Part shown: positions 7,871 through 15,680 of the stretch, piece after piece
How positions within the stretch are numbered: the first letter of the stretch is position 1
How the letters are laid out: every line of letters starts with the position of its first letter
Assembly: GCA_046290495.1 (NCBI GenBank)
Contig: JBKAGT010000005.1
Span: forward strand, 1-64,000
Reading direction: 5' to 3'
DNA from: PGYR01 sp046290495
GTDB lineage: Bacteria > Bacteroidota > Ignavibacteria > Kapaibacteriales > UBA2268
Length of the DNA: 64,000 nt
Position numbers and translations under genes: made by a program
The notes under the pieces: generated by a model
Seen by the model: the letters and a program-made list of their open reading frames with translations, nothing else
What the model was told of the DNA's origin: nothing
Databases searched by the model: none

Positions 7871-8755
7871 TTACTTCGCAATCAAGGAGAATTTAGTTTT
7901 TGTATTGGAATTCATGAATCCTTTTGAATTCAAACTCATAATACCAGTATATGATACCCAACGCCCATTAGTGATAGAGAATTCTGCAATACCCTGATGT
8001 ACAAGACTCATAACGGTTTCTTTAGAACTATTCTTTTTACTAAAAAAGGAAGGCATATCGAATTCACCTGTAACAAATTCCTGTATATTATATTCTAAAA
8101 CAGCAACCGTATCTGAATCTATTATCTTAATATCAGTAAGCATTACCTCGTTTATCTTGTAAGAACTATCACATTTGAAATTATGGTCGTTATTAATTAA
8201 GTTTACATCTAGCTCCCATTTGTCACCTATTTTTACAGGTTCAGATGGTAGTTGAAAGAAAATTGAAATTATATTCTTCTGCTGACTTTTTACCCAAAAA
8301 CTGTGAATATCCCCACTTTCATACAGAGAACCCCTAAGAAATACACCTTTGGTTAGAGATTGCATTAGTTTCATAACTTCCTCTTTTTTACTTGACGAGG
8401 TGTCAGATTTGATTTCTGGAGTTTCATCACTCTCAATCGAACTCATAACAAGGTCAATTATACCATTTTCTTTTTTTGTGAGAATAGTTTCAAATTCTAT
8501 ATTCTCAACTATTTTCTTTAATCTATTAAATAATTCCTTACTTTCCTGAGTTTTTTCTTTAGTACTATCGTTGATTATTTCAGATAATAAACCAAAATCG
8601 AATTCAAAAGATGTTGTATCGATAAGGCTCATCTCAGTATTGTACACTAGTTTTTCATCTTTACCAATTTTCCATCTCAAATCAACCGAATCTAATTGTT
8701 GACTTAAAGTATTATTTGCTATAAATACTAAAATAAAAAATAACGCTAATTTCAA
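7871..8755 (-). CDS. Secreted hypothetical protein
   Basis: The 294-residue protein begins with a clear Sec signal peptide (MKLALFFILVFIANNTLSQQ, residues 1-20). The mature part is beta-rich, starts with WKIGKDEKLVYNTEM and contains a long charged region. It resembles secreted Bacteroidota proteins that measure as a single beta domain (DUF6263-like), but the family is not confirmed. It starts at a TTG, since the only upstream in-frame alternatives are closed by a stop. It stands alone between two repeat-filled gaps. Its function is unknown. Confidence 0.7.
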   Translation of the reverse strand: MKLALFFILVFIANNTLSQQLDSVDLRWKIGKDEKLVYNTEMSLIDTTSFEFDFGLLSEIINDSTKEKTQESKELFNRLKKIVENIEFETILTKKENGIIDLVMSSIESDETPEIKSDTSSSKKEEVMKLMQSLTKGVFLRGSLYESGDIHSFWVKSQQKNIISIFFQLPSEPVKIGDKWELDVNLINNDHNFKCDSSYKINEVMLTDIKIIDSDTVAVLEYNIQEFVTGEFDMPSFFSKKNSSKETVMSLVHQGIAEFSITNGRWVSYTGIMSLNSKGFMNSNTKTKFSLIAK

Positions 8756-9194
8756 TTTGTTGTCTCTTTTATTTCTTAATAATTATTCTGAATTGTTTTA
8801 ATAAGCGCAAACATAAGCATTTTTATAAGTTAGTCAATAAAAATTTTATTTTACAAATAGTAAAGTGAGGTGAGTAAGGAATGAGGGTAGAGCCATCATC
8901 CTGAGCAAGTTAGCCTGTACTGAGCCTGCCGAAGCACCATGAACAGCAATCTCAATTGAGACAGCCACGTCCTTACAGTCCTCGCTGTGACATAATAGTC
9001 CTCCCCAGTCTGAACTAGTTCAGACAGCCCACGCTAAAGACGTGCCAGGCTCCTCCAAAGGGGCACACAAGTTTCTACCCCCAAACCACTAAAAACCATT
9101 TTAAAATAAAATAGAAACCGTACACAGGGGCAGACCCACCCATCTTCTTAGCTTCGTACAATTATTCGAACCAATAATTAGAAGAGGTACTAAG
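8756..9194. repeat. Gene-free stretch with mosaic dispersed repeat
   Basis: No gene is seen. From about 8,880 the base composition jumps and the sequence is a mosaic of words repeated elsewhere in the window: TCATCCTGAGC, CAGTCCTCGCTGTGACA, the palindrome GTCTGAACTAGTTCAGAC (9,008-9,025) and CTCCTCCAAAGGGGC. The block at 20,085-20,160 has the same words in the same order. A short inverted repeat, AATTATT...AATAATT (9,160-9,179), lies just before the 84-aa gene and may be an operator. Confidence 0.65.
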
Positions 9195-9449
9195 ATGAAG
9201 AAAACCATCCACTCGCCTGCTGCATTCGTTAGGCAATCACGACTACGCGCTGGGCAATACAAAATCAGCGGCAGTAAGCTGAAATTTCACCCACTCGGGC
9301 ACACCAGCGGCTCTATGGAAGCCGTAATCACATTCACCAACCGTGGCGCTATTGGCAACTACTTCGGTGGCCGATACAGTGGGCTGTTCGATGCCTGCCT
9401 GAGCGTTGGCGTGGACTGGAAAGCAGTGGGGTGGGTCAATGACAAATAA
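9195..9449 (+). CDS. Hypothetical protein upstream of VapE primase
   Basis: An 84-residue basic protein with GC-rich coding sequence like the primase after it. No domain is recognised. It begins MKKTIHSPAAFVRQSRLRAG and has a Gly-rich middle (GAIGNYFGGRYSG). It overlaps the next gene by 11 bases, so the pair is coupled and it is probably a partner or regulator in the replication module. The start ATG follows a short inverted repeat. Its composition, unlike its AT-rich surroundings, suggests recent acquisition together with the primase gene. Confidence 0.65.
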   Translation: MKKTIHSPAAFVRQSRLRAGQYKISGSKLKFHPLGHTSGSMEAVITFTNRGAIGNYFGGRYSGLFDACLSVGVDWKAVGWVNDK

Positions 9450-11493
9450 GCCAATCAACACGACCAAATGCTACCTCGCTCGTAGCCCATTCCGTTCGGA
9501 TAGCAAGCAGAGCCACAAGTGGGTGACCGTTCACGAATATGACTATCGTAAGGTGATAAACCCGCTCCAGCTGAGCCGAGAAGTGCTGGTGGAGTGGTAC
9601 GAACAAACAGGGCAGGGCTATGACTACGCATCTGTGCAGCCATATAGCGACTGCTTCCACTTCGGTGTTGGCAGGGGAAAGGGGCGTAGTTCATACTGTG
9701 AGCCGGGCACTCGCTACCTGCTCTTTGACAAGAATACCAGAGTTTACAACCGCCTACACAATCCTATCTTGCTTTGCCCCGAGGGTAACACCGATGCGCT
9801 AGCGTTGGTCTCCGCTGGGTGCGACCGCCACTACGGAATACTGAAAAGGGAGAACCTGCAGACCATTCCCAATCTGGACGAAATACCAGACTACACAGAA
9901 CAGATAATATTCCTTCGCGATGCAGACGAAAGCCAAGAACAGCTAGAAGAGAAGCTGTTAGGTAAAGGGTACAAGTTACTATCTGACAGGGGAATAGATC
10001 TGTTTACCGTAGGTGGTGAGCAATATGGTGGCAAGGACATTTCCGAGTGCCTTCACGGTGCATTCGACGAGAACTATGAAGAGAATGAGAAGATATTGCA
10101 AGGGATATTGCTGAACAAAACCCCACTGCTTGGTAGCAAAAAGCAGAGCTTGTTTAATTCCGTAAGCCAGCTGTTATCAGTGGATAATGTGGCTATAACC
10201 TCGCGTTTGCCCTCGGTGATTATGACCAGAATAGTCTCCACATTCTTCGAATGGCAATACAACAGCGTTACACTGGACATAAAAATACGGCTGAACAAAC
10301 CAGAGTGGGACGCCTGCACCATACCTGATAAGTCAAAATGGGAAGCCAAATTTGGTACAGAATGGGTTATGCTGGACAAGGGCTATGCCAATGCAATAGA
10401 TAGGTTTATAAAGCAAATCGTAGAACAAGAGAAAGGCAAATCGGTCATGCTGAACGACAGAGCCATAGACATACTCACCTCTCCCGATTCGAACAACACG
10501 ATAGACCCATTTGCGGACTATTTCGACAGCTTAGAGCCGATAAACCCGAAAAAGGGCAACAACCCAATAGCCGATGCGCTGGAGTGCATACGCTTCAACC
10601 CAGAAGCCGAACAGCACCGTGGCAAGATTGTGGAGCTATTTGGCAAGTGGATGGGTATGGCTGTGAACTGTGCTAAGGGCATGCAGTACAACGAGATAAT
10701 GATAATACTAACTGGGGAGCAAGGGGCAGGGAAGACCACGCTATTCAACTCACTGGTACCAGAGCAGCTGAAAAACTACGTGACCGACACGCTGGAAGAG
10801 GGCAAGGACGGCTCGCTCTCGCTGACGGACAGTTTCCTCGCCATAGACGATGAGCTGGACGGGCTGAAGAGGAACAACCTAGACCGACTGAAAAAGCGAA
10901 TCACCTCCAGCAGCTTCAAGTTCCGCCCGCTCTACGCCACACGCAATGTGAGTAAGATAAGGCGAGCATCGTTTCTGGGGGCAACCAACTCCGATGCCTT
11001 TCTGGTGGATTCCACTGGCAACAGGCGTTTTTTCTGCATACCGGTGGTGAAGCACGACGACGAAGCAACCCACAATCAGAATATGAAAAAGCTGAGGGAA
11101 TACGACCCAGACCTGCTGTGGCGAGTAGGCAAATACTATGCGGATAGGTCGGACAGCATATTTTTCACGCCCGAAGACCTGAAATTCATCAACGACAATC
11201 TGAACAAGCAATTCGAGATAGAAAACGAGTGGGACCAGCTGGTGCGTACCAACTTAGCCAACCCAGCCACCTACACCGAGGGCGACAAACTGGAGTTTAT
11301 GACCTCCACCCAGATACTGGTAGCACTCAACAAACGCTCTGGGCTGAACCTAACGAATGATAGGTATAGTGCAACTAATCTGGGAATAGCTTTGCAAAAA
11401 GCTGGGTTCAAAAGGATTTCGAAATTAGATAGTTATTCCAAGTTCTCAGTTAAGGGATATAAAGTAAAACTTATTAATCAAGTCAAGTCTTGA
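9439..11493 (+). CDS. TOPRIM-VapE primase/helicase
   Basis: The 684-residue protein joins two modules. Residues about 110-165 look like a TOPRIM fold (PEGNTDAL for the catalytic Glu, FLRDADES for the Asp-x-Asp). Residues about 395-640 match the VirE/VapE P-loop domain (PF05272), with Walker A GEQGAGKTT near 427, Walker B FLAIDDE near 466 and the signature STGNRRFF near 526. It should prime and unwind DNA for a satellite or plasmid-like element. The ATG at 9,439 is preferred over a TTG at 9,406. The last 50 codons turn AT-rich, unlike the rest of the gene. A perfect 20-base inverted repeat follows the stop. Confidence 0.85.
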   Translation: MTNKPINTTKCYLARSPFRSDSKQSHKWVTVHEYDYRKVINPLQLSREVLVEWYEQTGQGYDYASVQPYSDCFHFGVGRGKGRSSYCEPGTRYLLFDKNTRVYNRLHNPILLCPEGNTDALALVSAGCDRHYGILKRENLQTIPNLDEIPDYTEQIIFLRDADESQEQLEEKLLGKGYKLLSDRGIDLFTVGGEQYGGKDISECLHGAFDENYEENEKILQGILLNKTPLLGSKKQSLFNSVSQLLSVDNVAITSRLPSVIMTRIVSTFFEWQYNSVTLDIKIRLNKPEWDACTIPDKSKWEAKFGTEWVMLDKGYANAIDRFIKQIVEQEKGKSVMLNDRAIDILTSPDSNNTIDPFADYFDSLEPINPKKGNNPIADALECIRFNPEAEQHRGKIVELFGKWMGMAVNCAKGMQYNEIMIILTGEQGAGKTTLFNSLVPEQLKNYVTDTLEEGKDGSLSLTDSFLAIDDELDGLKRNNLDRLKKRITSSSFKFRPLYATRNVSKIRRASFLGATNSDAFLVDSTGNRRFFCIPVVKHDDEATHNQNMKKLREYDPDLLWRVGKYYADRSDSIFFTPEDLKFINDNLNKQFEIENEWDQLVRTNLANPATYTEGDKLEFMTSTQILVALNKRSGLNLTNDRYSATNLGIALQKAGFKRISKLDSYSKFSVKGYKVKLINQVKS

Positions 11494-11500
11494 TGAACAT

Positions 11501-11592
11501 GAGTAACTGAGTAACTGAAAAACACAAAAAATAAAATATACAGAGGGGGTTGTATATTAAAAAAAACGCAAATTTCAGTTACTCAGTTACTC
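11501..11592. repeat. Perfect 20-bp inverted repeat after VapE gene
   Basis: GAGTAACTGAGTAACTGAAA (11,501-11,520) is repeated exactly, inverted, at 11,573-11,592. Each arm is itself a tandem repeat of AGTAACTG. The 52-base spacer contains a smaller inverted repeat (AATATAC...GTATATT). The stop codon of the VapE gene is 7 bases before it. It mirrors the structure found after the other primase gene at 2,689-2,751. Confidence 0.85.
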
Positions 11593-11613
11593 AGTTGTTA
11601 TTTATTCTTGTTT

Positions 11614-11648
11614 AGCTATTGGTCTAAAAGTTCAGTGAGGGGGGATTT
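11614..11648 (+). repeat. Dispersed repeat copy R2
   Basis: The core TTGGTCTAAAAGTTCAGTG (11,619-11,637) is followed by a run of G and then ATTTGATATT. The copy lies 32 bases before the start of the small membrane-protein gene and has the same orientation. Confidence 0.8.
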
Positions 11649-11679
11649 GATATTATACAAATTCTTGATATATTCTTAA

Positions 11680-12081
11680 ATGGAAAATAGAGTAATTAAA
11701 ATAGTATTAACTTTCTTATCTGTAATTGCCATTTACTTTTTTATTAATAAAGCAGTATTTCCTATAATTCCTGGCATTAGTAATATCGCTGGCTTACGTA
11801 TAATCATTTCAATATTAATAGCTTTAATTATTGGATTTATAGTATGGAAAAACACAGGTTCAATATTTAATGAGATGTCGAAATATATTATAATCGGTGG
11901 AATTATAGTTGGAAGCATTGGGTTTGTACTAGGTTTCTTTATTCCACTAATATTTTGGCCATCTAATACATACGCACCATTAATGAGTATATTTATTATA
12001 GGACCAATAGGTTTCGTAATAGGATTATTTGGAGGAGGAATATATTGGAGAACAAAAGTCAAAACAAATAATGATGAATAA
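11680..12081 (+). CDS. Small membrane protein
   Basis: A 133-residue protein made almost wholly of four hydrophobic segments (about residues 8-25, 35-52, 66-88 and 100-122) joined by short loops. The end is charged (KVKTNNDE). No family is recognised. It overlaps the following lipoprotein gene by 11 bases, so the two form an operon, and repeat R2 lies directly before it. The pairing of a four-TM protein with a small lipoprotein suggests a joint envelope role, but which one is unknown. Confidence 0.65.
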   Translation: MENRVIKIVLTFLSVIAIYFFINKAVFPIIPGISNIAGLRIIISILIALIIGFIVWKNTGSIFNEMSKYIIIGGIIVGSIGFVLGFFIPLIFWPSNTYAPLMSIFIIGPIGFVIGLFGGGIYWRTKVKTNNDE

Positions 12082-12457
12082 AATGTATAAAATAGGAATA
12101 TTAATTTACTTGTCCGCTCTAATGATAAGTTGTGACCCTTTTTATTCAATCACAGTGACTAATAAAACTACTGAAACAGCTAAAATACTTGTAAAGGAGT
12201 CAAACAACTTTAGTACTGATAAACATAAAACTCAGACAACAGATGATGGATTTGATGTTTATGAATTATCTCCTAATGAAAATATGGGGGTTGGATCAGC
12301 AATCGCTGAAATTGATGATGAAATTCCATTTGAAGCTATAAAAATTATAAGGTACAATGATACTATTTCAGCAAATACACCTGATGAAATTAAGAACCTT
12401 TTTGACAAGAAAACATCTGGCGAACTTATAACTCCATATAATTTGACTATTAAATAA
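12071..12457 (+). CDS. Small lipoprotein
   Basis: The protein has about 128 residues. A lipoprotein signal (YKIGILIYLSALMISC) ends at the lipobox MISC followed by Asp-Pro; the Asp after Cys would hold it at the inner membrane under the E. coli rule, which may not apply here. The mature part is a short, probably beta-rich domain of unknown function. ATG 12,071, 12,074 or 12,083 could be the start; a longer TTG frame from 12,029 is unlikely because it would bury the signal peptide. It overlaps the upstream membrane-protein gene. Confidence 0.65.
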   Translation: MMNKMYKIGILIYLSALMISCDPFYSITVTNKTTETAKILVKESNNFSTDKHKTQTTDDGFDVYELSPNENMGVGSAIAEIDDEIPFEAIKIIRYNDTISANTPDEIKNLFDKKTSGELITPYNLTIK

Positions 12458-12469
12458 TAAGTAAAAGCC

Positions 12470-12492
12470 GATAGCACCCTGCAGATGTTATT
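12470..12492 (-). repeat. Partial inverted copy of the dispersed repeat
   Basis: Read on the minus strand this contains GGTGCTATCGGC, matching the GGTGCTATTGGT part of copies R1 and R5. It lies about 55 bases before R3 in opposite orientation, so the two could fold into an imperfect hairpin. Confidence 0.45.
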
Positions 12493-12523
12493 ACTCATAT
12501 TCGAAACAGTGATTCAACCAAGT

Positions 12524-12658
12524 AATAAACCGATGGTACAATTGTTCTAAATGTTCAGTGATTGGGGATTTTAAACATTTCTCTATAATATTTTACCAAA
12601 ATTGCTTATATTTGTGTTATAAATAGGATATGCGAGTGTTCGTGTATTGGTGTAGTTG
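12524..12658 (+). repeat. Dispersed repeat copy R3, long promoter-bearing form
   Basis: This 135-base block agrees with copy R4 at about 122 of 135 positions. It includes the core (12,542-12,560), a G-rich run, an AT-rich stretch and TATATTTG at 12,607-12,614, a good match to the Bacteroidota -7 motif. No clear -33 element is seen. It ends 11 bases before the start of the secreted-protein gene and probably supplies its promoter. Confidence 0.85.
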
Positions 12659-12669
12659 TGAGTATTTGA

Positions 12670-13113
12670 ATGAAAAGACTAAAGTTGATATTAACCCTGC
12701 TTTTAATTACTGGATTTATTAGTCCAATTTACTGCCAATTCGACTTGAGCAAATTCAAATATGAGAAATCATTTTTTGAAGTAATTAATGACTCTACGAT
12801 AAGCATTGGAAATTGTCCATCAGTTCTTAGCCTAAGCCTAAAACTTACAGTTTCTAATTACAATGCATTTTCCAAAATTATACATCTGAAAGGACAACTG
12901 ATAGACGCACACCATAATATGCCTGTTCCTTCTGGGGCTATTTATTATGGAGAAATAAATCCAGAAAGTGAGGAAATAGAGTTGATAGAAACATTCTCCA
13001 TTGACTCAGATGGAAAGTTTGAAATCAAAATTAAAGTCAATGAAGGACAAGATTTATTGTTCAATGCTTTGGGATACCATCCATTACTCTATCAATTCAA
13101 TAGTCTAAAATAA
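12670..13113 (+). CDS. Secreted protein with carboxypeptidase-regulatory-like domain
   Basis: A 147-residue protein with a Sec signal peptide (MKRLKLILTLLLITGFISP, cut near residue 23). Residues about 75-145 resemble the beta-sandwich carboxypeptidase-regulatory-like (transthyretin-like) fold common in Bacteroidota surface proteins: LKGQLIDAHHNMPVPSGAIY, then DSDGKFEIKI. Such domains bind partners rather than catalyse. The gene stands alone between two copies of the 135-base repeat and is transcribed away from the first, like a cassette. Confidence 0.7.
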   Translation: MKRLKLILTLLLITGFISPIYCQFDLSKFKYEKSFFEVINDSTISIGNCPSVLSLSLKLTVSNYNAFSKIIHLKGQLIDAHHNMPVPSGAIYYGEINPESEEIELIETFSIDSDGKFEIKIKVNEGQDLLFNALGYHPLLYQFNSLK

Positions 13114-13211
13114 TAACGTTATCAAACATAAGCTAAGAAAGATGTACCGAGAACAATTAACATACATTCCATAATTTTACATCGGCTGAACGATGCGAGT
13201 CAAACTTACAA

Positions 13212-13346
13212 AATAAACCGATAGTTATCTTGGTCTAAATGTTCAGTGGGGGGGGATTTTAAACATTTCTCTATAATATTTTACCAAAATTGCTTATATT
13301 TGTGGTTTAAGTAGGATATGCGAGTGTTCGTGTATTGATGTAGTTG
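13212..13346 (+). repeat. Dispersed repeat copy R4, long promoter-bearing form
   Basis: The second copy of the 135-base block, with core TTGGTCTAAATGTTCAGTG (13,230-13,248), eight consecutive G, and TATATTTG at 13,295-13,302. It lies 33 bases before the next membrane-protein gene and is co-oriented with it. Confidence 0.85.
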
Positions 13347-13379
13347 GGTGCAGTACAATAAATGTTTTGAAATGGAGAT

Positions 13380-13928
13380 ATGTTCATACTAAATAACATT
13401 TTAATAATTTTAACAATAATTGCTTATTCTTGGTCAAGGTATTTAAATTATTTAATCCAATATGCCCCAGTTAACACTCCAAGTTTCATTCAAGAACAAA
13501 GGTCAAATAGTCTATTATTAAGCTCGATAGTATCTCTAGTTTTCACGATTTCAATTATAATAAATTCAATATTTTTTCTTGACATTAATGCTTTTAAAGT
13601 AATTCTTTCAATAATTTTTATTGCTTTATCTATACATAAGCTTGCTGAGTTTTATGTCACTTTTCGAACATACAATGATTTGAAAAAAGTAAAAAAAGAA
13701 ATTGAAGAAACAACTTTTACTGTTGTGAGGATGTTCGACAATGGAAAATCCAAAAAGTTAATAGAGTCTGAAATTGAAATATACATAAAAACTTACCATC
13801 CAAATTATTTTACCATTGTAAAAGATATGAATGATATTAGTGGAGCATTATACTCCAGTGCATTTTTTTCAATAATTTGGTTAGTATTATTTTTCTTTAT
13901 TAACTCTAGTTTAGTAGGACTTAAATAA
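13380..13928 (+). CDS. Hypothetical membrane protein
   Basis: The 182-residue protein has hydrophobic segments at about residues 5-20, 47-68, 70-90 and 155-178, with a charged cytoplasmic-looking region (residues 98-150, KKVKKEIEET...) between the last two. No family is recognised. The ATG at 13,380 is used because the nearby ATG at 13,372 runs into a stop after six codons. It is a single-gene unit between repeats R4 and R5. Its length equals that of the R1-linked protein at 1.2 kb, but the sequences do not look related. Confidence 0.65.
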   Translation: MFILNNILIILTIIAYSWSRYLNYLIQYAPVNTPSFIQEQRSNSLLLSSIVSLVFTISIIINSIFFLDINAFKVILSIIFIALSIHKLAEFYVTFRTYNDLKKVKKEIEETTFTVVRMFDNGKSKKLIESEIEIYIKTYHPNYFTIVKDMNDISGALYSSAFFSIIWLVLFFFINSSLVGLK

Positions 13929-13990
13929 GAAAAACGAAAATAATTGATTTAATGTGCTACTAAATTCTTCTCATAGTTAAAACTATTTTA

Positions 13991-14029
13991 ATTAAATAGA
14001 CTGATAGTGCTATTGGTCTAAAAGTTCAA
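13991..14029 (+). repeat. Dispersed repeat copy R5, truncated
   Basis: It has the left part and core (GATAGTGCTATTGGTCTAAA, then AGTTCA) but diverges where the other copies continue GTG plus a G-run. It is co-oriented with the KAP NTPase gene, 122 bases downstream. Confidence 0.7.
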
Positions 14030-14151
14030 TCAGTTTGCAAAATCGGCAAAGTTTTGATTTTTATAAAAAACTTAATTATCTTCAACTTATAATGTTAAAA
14101 AATATGACATTAAAGGAAAATCATTAGAAACAAAAAAGAATATAAATTCAA

Positions 14152-15513
14152 TTGGCCCAATTGAGAATTGATAAGTTAAATAGAGAAAAGTACGTTCAAA
14201 CACTTACATCCATTCTAGAACAAAGTGATGAAGGGATTGTACTTGCTTTAAATAATAAATGGGGTACTGGAAAAACCCACTTTGTAAGAATGTGGGAAGA
14301 GTACATTGAAAAAAATGACACTAAATTAGAAGCTATATACTTTAATGCATGGGAAAACGATTATGAAGACAACCCACTGATTGCAATATTAGGAGAGTTG
14401 TCAATCCTCGAAGATGGAGATAGTAAAGAAAAATATGAAAAAATGATTTCTCACGGAGCAAAATTATTTACAAATATACTTTTCCCATTAATTAAAGCAC
14501 TATCTGGTGTTGATTTAGGAAGTTTTGAAGATTTGTTTGATAAAGTAGGTGACAATATTGGTAGTATTGTTGAAAGTGAGGTTAATGATTATCGAGATAG
14601 GAAAAAAACAATTCATGATTTTAGAAGATCATTAGAAGAATACATTAATAAGGGAACTAACAATAAAAAGTTAATTTTTATAGTAGATGAGTTAGATAGA
14701 TGTCGACCTAATTATGCAGTTTCAATTCTCGAACAAATAAAACATTTCTTCTCAGTAAAAAATATTCATTTTGTACTGTCAATAGATAAGGAGCAACTTT
14801 CATATGCTATTGAAGGTGTATATGGCAGTAGTAAGATAAACTCGGAAGAATATTTGCGTCGTTTTATAGATTTAGAATTTTCTTTGCCTAGCCCTGATAA
14901 AGAAGAATATTTCAAGCATTTAATTCAAATTAATAAAATAGATGAATTTTTTGACTCTCCTGAACGTAAAGAAATTAAATTTCAAAATGAGAGGAATACT
15001 TTTGAAGAAATTTGTGAATGCATTTTTAAAAACACTAAAGTTGAATTAAGGAAACAAGAAAAAATATTTAAGCTGATAAAAGTTAGTTTGAAACTTACAG
15101 GTAAAAACCAACTGATTAACATTGGTGCACTTATATACTTGGTTTTTTTAAAAATATATGATTCTAAAACTTATAATAAAATTAAGTCAAAAGAGCTTAG
15201 TGTTGATGAATTTAGAAAAGATTTTGCTAGAATAATGAGGCCAAATGTGGATGATTCTTCTCAAATAGCTATCATTAAGTTAGATGCAGTTTTAGTAAAA
15301 TATTATTCAATATACATTAACGAGTATGATAAGTTTAAAATCTTTCAGAATGAACTTAAATTTAATGGAAGTAGTTATATGTCATTAATAAGAGGTGATA
15401 TAGACAAAAAAAGGGCTCTTTCAAGAAATATAATAATGGATAGTATAAATGATTTTCATACCTTTGATATCATTTTCAATAAAATTGAGCTTTTAGAAGG
15501 GTTAAAAACTTAA
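14152..15513 (+). CDS. KAP family P-loop NTPase
   Basis: A 453-residue protein of the KAP NTPase family. Walker A is NNKWGTGKTHF near residues 35-45, the family block YFNAWENDYEDNP is near 65-77, and Walker B with its downstream arginines (LIFIVDELDRCRP) is near 176-187, followed by FVLSIDKEQLSYA. No transmembrane insertion is evident, unlike many KAP proteins. Family members include the phage-exclusion protein PifA of plasmid F, so an antiphage role is plausible. The start is a TTG (14,152, or 14,161), because a stop closes the frame upstream and no ATG precedes the P-loop. It is the last unit of the repeat-linked series. Confidence 0.85.
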   Translation: MAQLRIDKLNREKYVQTLTSILEQSDEGIVLALNNKWGTGKTHFVRMWEEYIEKNDTKLEAIYFNAWENDYEDNPLIAILGELSILEDGDSKEKYEKMISHGAKLFTNILFPLIKALSGVDLGSFEDLFDKVGDNIGSIVESEVNDYRDRKKTIHDFRRSLEEYINKGTNNKKLIFIVDELDRCRPNYAVSILEQIKHFFSVKNIHFVLSIDKEQLSYAIEGVYGSSKINSEEYLRRFIDLEFSLPSPDKEEYFKHLIQINKIDEFFDSPERKEIKFQNERNTFEEICECIFKNTKVELRKQEKIFKLIKVSLKLTGKNQLINIGALIYLVFLKIYDSKTYNKIKSKELSVDEFRKDFARIMRPNVDDSSQIAIIKLDAVLVKYYSIYINEYDKFKIFQNELKFNGSSYMSLIRGDIDKKRALSRNIIMDSINDFHTFDIIFNKIELLEGLKT

Positions 15514-15570
15514 TTATAATATTTTTTAAAATATTTCTCTATACAAGAAAAATATAATTATAGTTTTTTT
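15511..15570 (+). terminator. Possible intrinsic terminator of the KAP gene
   Basis: The sequence just after the stop (ATAATTATAATATTTTTT) pairs, apart from a 3-base bulge, with AAAAATATAATTATAG at about 15,549-15,564, and GTTTTTTT follows. The stem is all A-T, so the terminator would be weak. Confidence 0.45.
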
Positions 15571-15593
15571 CATTCAACATCACACTCCACACA

Positions 15594-15680
15594 TTACCAA
15601 ATATCATAATCTTCATCCTCATTGTACCAATTCCCAACAAACTGAGCAAATGTGATTTGGGTAGGGGTGGGGGTGGAGCT
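15594..15680 (-). pseudogene. Remnant of a secreted-protein C-terminus (FAQF-NWY-EDEDYDIW tail)
   Basis: Read on the minus strand this gives a Pro/Thr stretch (STPTPTQ), then ITFAQFVGNWYNEDEDYDIW and a stop. The last 42 bases (15,591-15,632) match the end of the acidic-protein gene at 470-511 in 38 of 42 positions, in opposite orientation. A more decayed relative is at 17,480. There is no start or body, so it is a fragment. It follows the stop of the 150-aa secreted protein gene almost directly. Confidence 0.55.

Larger units (their letters stand above)
9195..11594 (+). mobile_element. GC-rich TOPRIM-VapE replication module (element remnant)
   Basis: The two-gene unit and the inverted repeat after it differ strongly in composition from their surroundings: 28 of 60 bases are G or C at 10,501-10,560, against 14 of 60 at 14,881-14,940. 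VapE-type primases are typical of phage satellites and integrated plasmids. No integrase, capsid or terminase gene adjoins it, so it is either a remnant or depends on the recombinase of the element at 2.2-7.6 kb. Confidence 0.5.

Noticed and set aside
9243..11211. Several open frames of 70-110 codons on the strand opposite, and in other frames of, the VapE gene
   Set aside because: They are by-products of GC-rich coding sequence: no RBS, no domain, and complete overlap with a well-supported gene.
11614..14029. Reading the repeat array as a classical integron cassette array
   Set aside because: No GTTRRRY/RYYYAAC pairs of attC type were found between the units, the repeats precede rather than follow the genes, and no IntI-type integrase was recognised.
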